64,000 nucleotides of DNA from Caulochytrium protostelioides (Eukaryota; Chytridiomycota; Caulochytriomycetes; Caulochytriales; Caulochytriaceae), in NCBI GenBank assembly GCA_003615045.1, contig ML014130.1:117700-181699 (forward strand). Reading direction: 5' to 3'. Within the stretch, counting starts at the first letter, position 1; each line of letters opens with the position of its first letter. The translations under genes and the position numbers were made by a program. Under the pieces are notes generated by a model that saw nothing but the letters and a program-made list of their open reading frames with translations, made no database searches and had not been told where the DNA came from. Shown here one piece after another: positions 61,009-64,000 of the stretch.

Positions 61009-64000
61009 ACTGCTGTTGCTGCTGCTACTGCTGCTGCTGCTGCTGCTTGTGCTCGACGTCGTGCTCGATGTCGTCAGCGATGCCGACAGCGCCGCCAGAC
61101 TGCCACCCGACAGCGCGCTCGTGAGCGACTTGCGCGCCGACGCGGACGCCGACGACGCAGGCGGCGGCGGCGCCGGCGCCGGTGGCGATGACGCGGATGC
61201 CGACAGCGCCGATGCCGATGCCGACGCCGCCTCAGCAGCTTCCGCGGCGCCGGCGCCGGTGGCGGGCGTCGTGCCGGCCGTCGAGGCCGACAGCGAGCGG
61301 TAGGAGCGCGTGACGGCCGTGTGGGCGCGGGCGTGCGCCTCACACGCGGCGCGCGCGAGCGCCGTGCCGCTGCGATGGGTCGCCGGGTCGGCCTGCAGCG
61401 CGTTGGCGAAGGCCGTGACGTGCGTCAGCGCGGCTACGTCGTCCGGGCTCGTCTCGCCGGGCCGGTACGTGTTGAGGCACTGCTGCAGCACGTGGAGCAC
61501 CCGCAGACGGATGGGGTCGCGCACCGCGTGCGACCAGCGCGCCCACGCGGCCGGCGTCACGAGCGGCGAGCCGGCCTCGGCGAGCGCCTCCAGCTCGGCG
61601 CGGGCGGCCGGCCGCATCGGGTCCCAGAACCGCTGGATCAGCATGCGCACCAGGTGCGTCCGCGTGACGAACGTGCGGTGCGTGAGGAGGAACGCCTGCA
61701 GGAACTCGGGGCCGTTCAGCGGCGCGTGCGGCGTCAGCCGCTTCACGAGCGCCTCGAGCGTGCCGCCGCGGACCGCGCCCTCCATCGTCAGGATCAGGTC
61801 GCCCTGCCCGTCGTCGCTGGCCCAGACGCCGGTCATGGGCAGCACGGGCGTCGACGTGTTGCCGGGCGCCGCGTGGCCGCCGGAGCCCGACGCGAGCGAC
61901 AGCGCCGAGAACGAGAAGGCGCCGCTCGAGCCGCGGCGGCTCTGCGGCGGCACGGCGGGCGAGCCGAGCAGCCCGTCCGCGCCGCCCTGGCCGGCCGCCG
62001 GCGCCGTCGCGATCATGCCCGCCGGCGAGAGGTCGACGCCGAGCAGCTTCTGCAGCTTGCTCGCGGACGCCGACGACCGGCGCGCGCGCTCGTGCCACGA
62101 CGCCAAAACGGACGCCGCCGCGTCGTCGTCGCTGTCATCCTCGTCCCCGCGCGCCGCGTCATCGCCGCGGCTCCCGTCGTCGCGGTCCTCGGCCGGCGAC
62201 GGCGGCCTGGCGGCAGGCGCCGACGGCTCAAAGGGCCCCGCCACCGTGACGGCGACCGGCATCTCGCAGATGACGTCGAGCCGCGCCGAGGGCGGGGGCC
62301 CCTCCTGCATCGCCGACGCGTGGTACGTCGCCGTCCCGAGCGGCAGGCTGGGGATCGTGCTGTGCGGCGTCGCGAGCGTGTTGGCCCGCGGCCGTGTCAG
62401 CGTGCGCGCGCGCATCGGCTGCCCACTCGGGGCTGCCGCGGTCGACGCGGCGTCCGGGACGGCCGCGTCGGCCGCGACGGCAGGCAGGGTCGGGCCCGGG
62501 ACCAGCGGCGGCGGGGTCGGTTCGGCTGTGATGGGCACCGATGGCCGGCGCTCCGAGGGCCGCGGCAGCGTCCCGTCGGGCGGCCGCGGCCGCGGCGGGG
62601 GCGGCGTCAAGTCGCGCGTCGTCCAGTGGGTGCTGATCCGCAGCGACCGGCTGGACGCCGCCTCCGCCGCCGCCGCGTCGGCAAGTGGCGCGGCGTCTTT
62701 GTTGTGAGGCGGCGAGAGGCCCTGCGGCGTCGGCGGCGAGGGCAGGCGCGCCGGGCCCGAAAGGGCCGGCTGGGACGGCGGCGGCACCGCCGTCGCGCGG
62801 CCTCGTGGCAGCGTGCCGCCGTGCTGCGTCTGCGCCTGTGTCGGCGTCTTCGTATGCGATGAAGCCTGTGACGACACCAGCGCGGGTCGCGGCAATGTGC
62901 GCGAGGTGGCATGCGTCGGATGGAACTGCGCCGGGGGATACTTGACGACCGGGCGCCCTGGGGCCGACGGCGTGAGTGACTGCGACATGGACGGCATCGA
63001 CGATGGCGGCTGCCGCATCGTCGTCGTGGTCATCATCGTTGCTGGCTGCAGTGACGGCTGCTGCTGCGGCTGCTGCTGCTGCTGCTGCTGCGGTTGCTGC
63101 GCCTGGCTCGATCGCGCATGGCTTGGGATCGGCGCCGCCGGGCGCGGAACGGCCATGTCGGTGTGCAGCGCGCCCACGAGGGCGGTCACGGCCTGCACGG
63201 CCTTGTCGAGCACGAGCGTCATGTGCGTATACGAAGCAATCCTGGACGCGTCCGCGGTCGCCGTTGTCGCCGCGTGGCTCAGCGCCGACAGCGTCAATGC
63301 AATGTTGTGGACGTCCAGGTGGTGGTCGGCGGCGGCACGGCCGTCGGCGCCGACCGTCCGCGATGCCGGGTCGCGCACCGTCTCGACGAGCGCGAGCAAG
63401 CCGCGCAGCGCGCCGACGAGCCGGTCGATCGCCGGCGGCAGCTGCGGGTCCTGCCGCTCCTCCGCCGGGCCGATCAACTGCGCCCGCAGGCCCATCAGGA
63501 TTCCGTGGATCTGCCGCAGCGCCGCGTCCGCCTGCTGATGCACCGGCACCATCCGCGTTGGGACGCGTGGTCGCGGCGGCTTCGAGGGCTTCGCGGGCTT
63601 CGATGGCGGGGATGCTTGCGCTGCGGCCGTGCGGCGCGCCGATGCCGCGGACGCTGAAGACGCCAAAGATGCCGTAGAGGGCGCGGGCGACGCCGCGGGC
63701 GTCAGCGTGGCGGAGGCCGCGACCGGCGCCGCGAGCGTGGGTAGGACCGCCGCCCCGCTGCCGCGGACGGCTTCCAGCGCCGTCAGCGCGCTCGGCGTCT
63801 CGAGGTCGATGCTGCTGTCGCAGCCGGCGCTGCTCTCGAGGTCGATATCGATCAGCTCGTCGCCCAGCGCGTCGTGCGGATCGCGTGGCGGCGTCGGCGC
63901 GGGCGGCGGCGTCCCTGGCTGCACGAGCGCGACCTTCAAGCGCTGCGCCACGTGGCTGAAGCGGTACACGGCGGCACTGACGTCCTCGATGTCCTGGGCC
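60040..64000 (-). CDS. Ras guanine nucleotide exchange factor (Cdc25 family), 5' end beyond the window
   Basis: The frame is open to the right edge (AQDIEDVSAAVYRFSHVAQR at the boundary), so the N-terminus is missing. Of ~1320 residues seen, a RasGEF N-terminal domain begins with TMEGAVRGGTLEALVKRLTP, FLLTHRTFVTRTHLVRML (about 730-860). The catalytic RasGEF domain lies near 1030-1270: EPSDVARQLTVGEYKVFARC, KALSERSNGIVAWIAATVLA, RRAELLRFFIKVAQTLRGLN and the PFMGRTLTDLRFAEDGNPNF catalytic-hairpin end. It would load GTP on Ras at the plasma membrane. The middle is disordered and includes a long Ser/Asn run from (CTG)n and a Gln-rich segment. Yeast Cdc25 has an SH3 domain upstream, which would be off-window here. 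Confidence 0.9.
60976..61048 (+). repeat. Interrupted (CTG)n run in the RasGEF gene
   Basis: About 24 trinucleotides, mostly CTG with a few CTA/TTA variants. On the minus strand they encode a Ser/Asn-rich tract between the two RasGEF domains. Confidence 0.85.

Overview
The window is nuclear DNA from a GC-rich eukaryote, most likely an early-diverging (zoosporic, chytrid-like) fungus. This rests on long, mostly intronless genes, a few short GT-AG introns, fungal-type proteins (a Reg1-like PP1 regulator, Scc2, Utp14, Cog1, a Cdc25-type RasGEF, an LCB/sphingosine kinase) and a mitochondrial calcium uniporter. The species assignment is inference. No operons, CRISPR arrays, tRNA or rRNA genes, or intact mobile elements were seen. 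Low-complexity sequence and trinucleotide runs are abundant inside coding regions.

Layout, left to right. A possible gene start runs off the left edge (1-54, minus). Next come a Reg1-like PP1 regulatory protein (700-4836, -), a two-exon RNase H2 subunit C (6754-7580, -), the 7.5 kb cohesin loader SCC2/NIPBL (8001-15470, -), a sphingosine kinase (16971-20081, +), an LRR protein resembling XRRA1 (20137-23340, -), and a PHD/AT-hook/winged-helix chromatin protein (24104-27928, -). These are followed by COG1 (28780-32723, +, one intron), a PRCC-like splicing/mitosis protein (32864-33940, -), UTP14 (34776-38366, +), a degraded ABC-transporter fragment (38831-38975, -), a SET-domain protein (39060-39788, -), a tiny ORF (40229-40375, -) and an LMBRD2-like membrane protein (40805-43255, -).

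From about 44.5 to 53.6 kb lies a mitochondrial block. It holds MCU (44571-45785, +) tail-to-tail with a DUF1640/MCUR1-CCDC90-family protein (45927-47336, -), a small basic ORF (48131-48481, -), the succinyl-CoA ligase alpha subunit (48679-50117, +, one intron) and the glycine decarboxylase P protein (50337-53579, -). The right end carries a SUMO-interacting-motif protein of unknown function (54750-56870, +), a TMEM198/DUF4203 membrane protein (57074-58627, -) and a RasGEF cut by the right edge (60040-64000, -).

The most interesting observation is physical linkage of the uniporter pore gene (WDVMEP selectivity motif) with a member of the MCUR1 family, whose role in uniporter function in animals is debated. 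Adjacent convergent placement may be chance, or may be a genomic hint of a shared function in early fungi. Other items of note are a predicted membrane segment in the Reg1-like protein, a small split RNase H2C gene, an ABC-transporter relic, and a 20-bp tandem repeat in a divergent promoter region.
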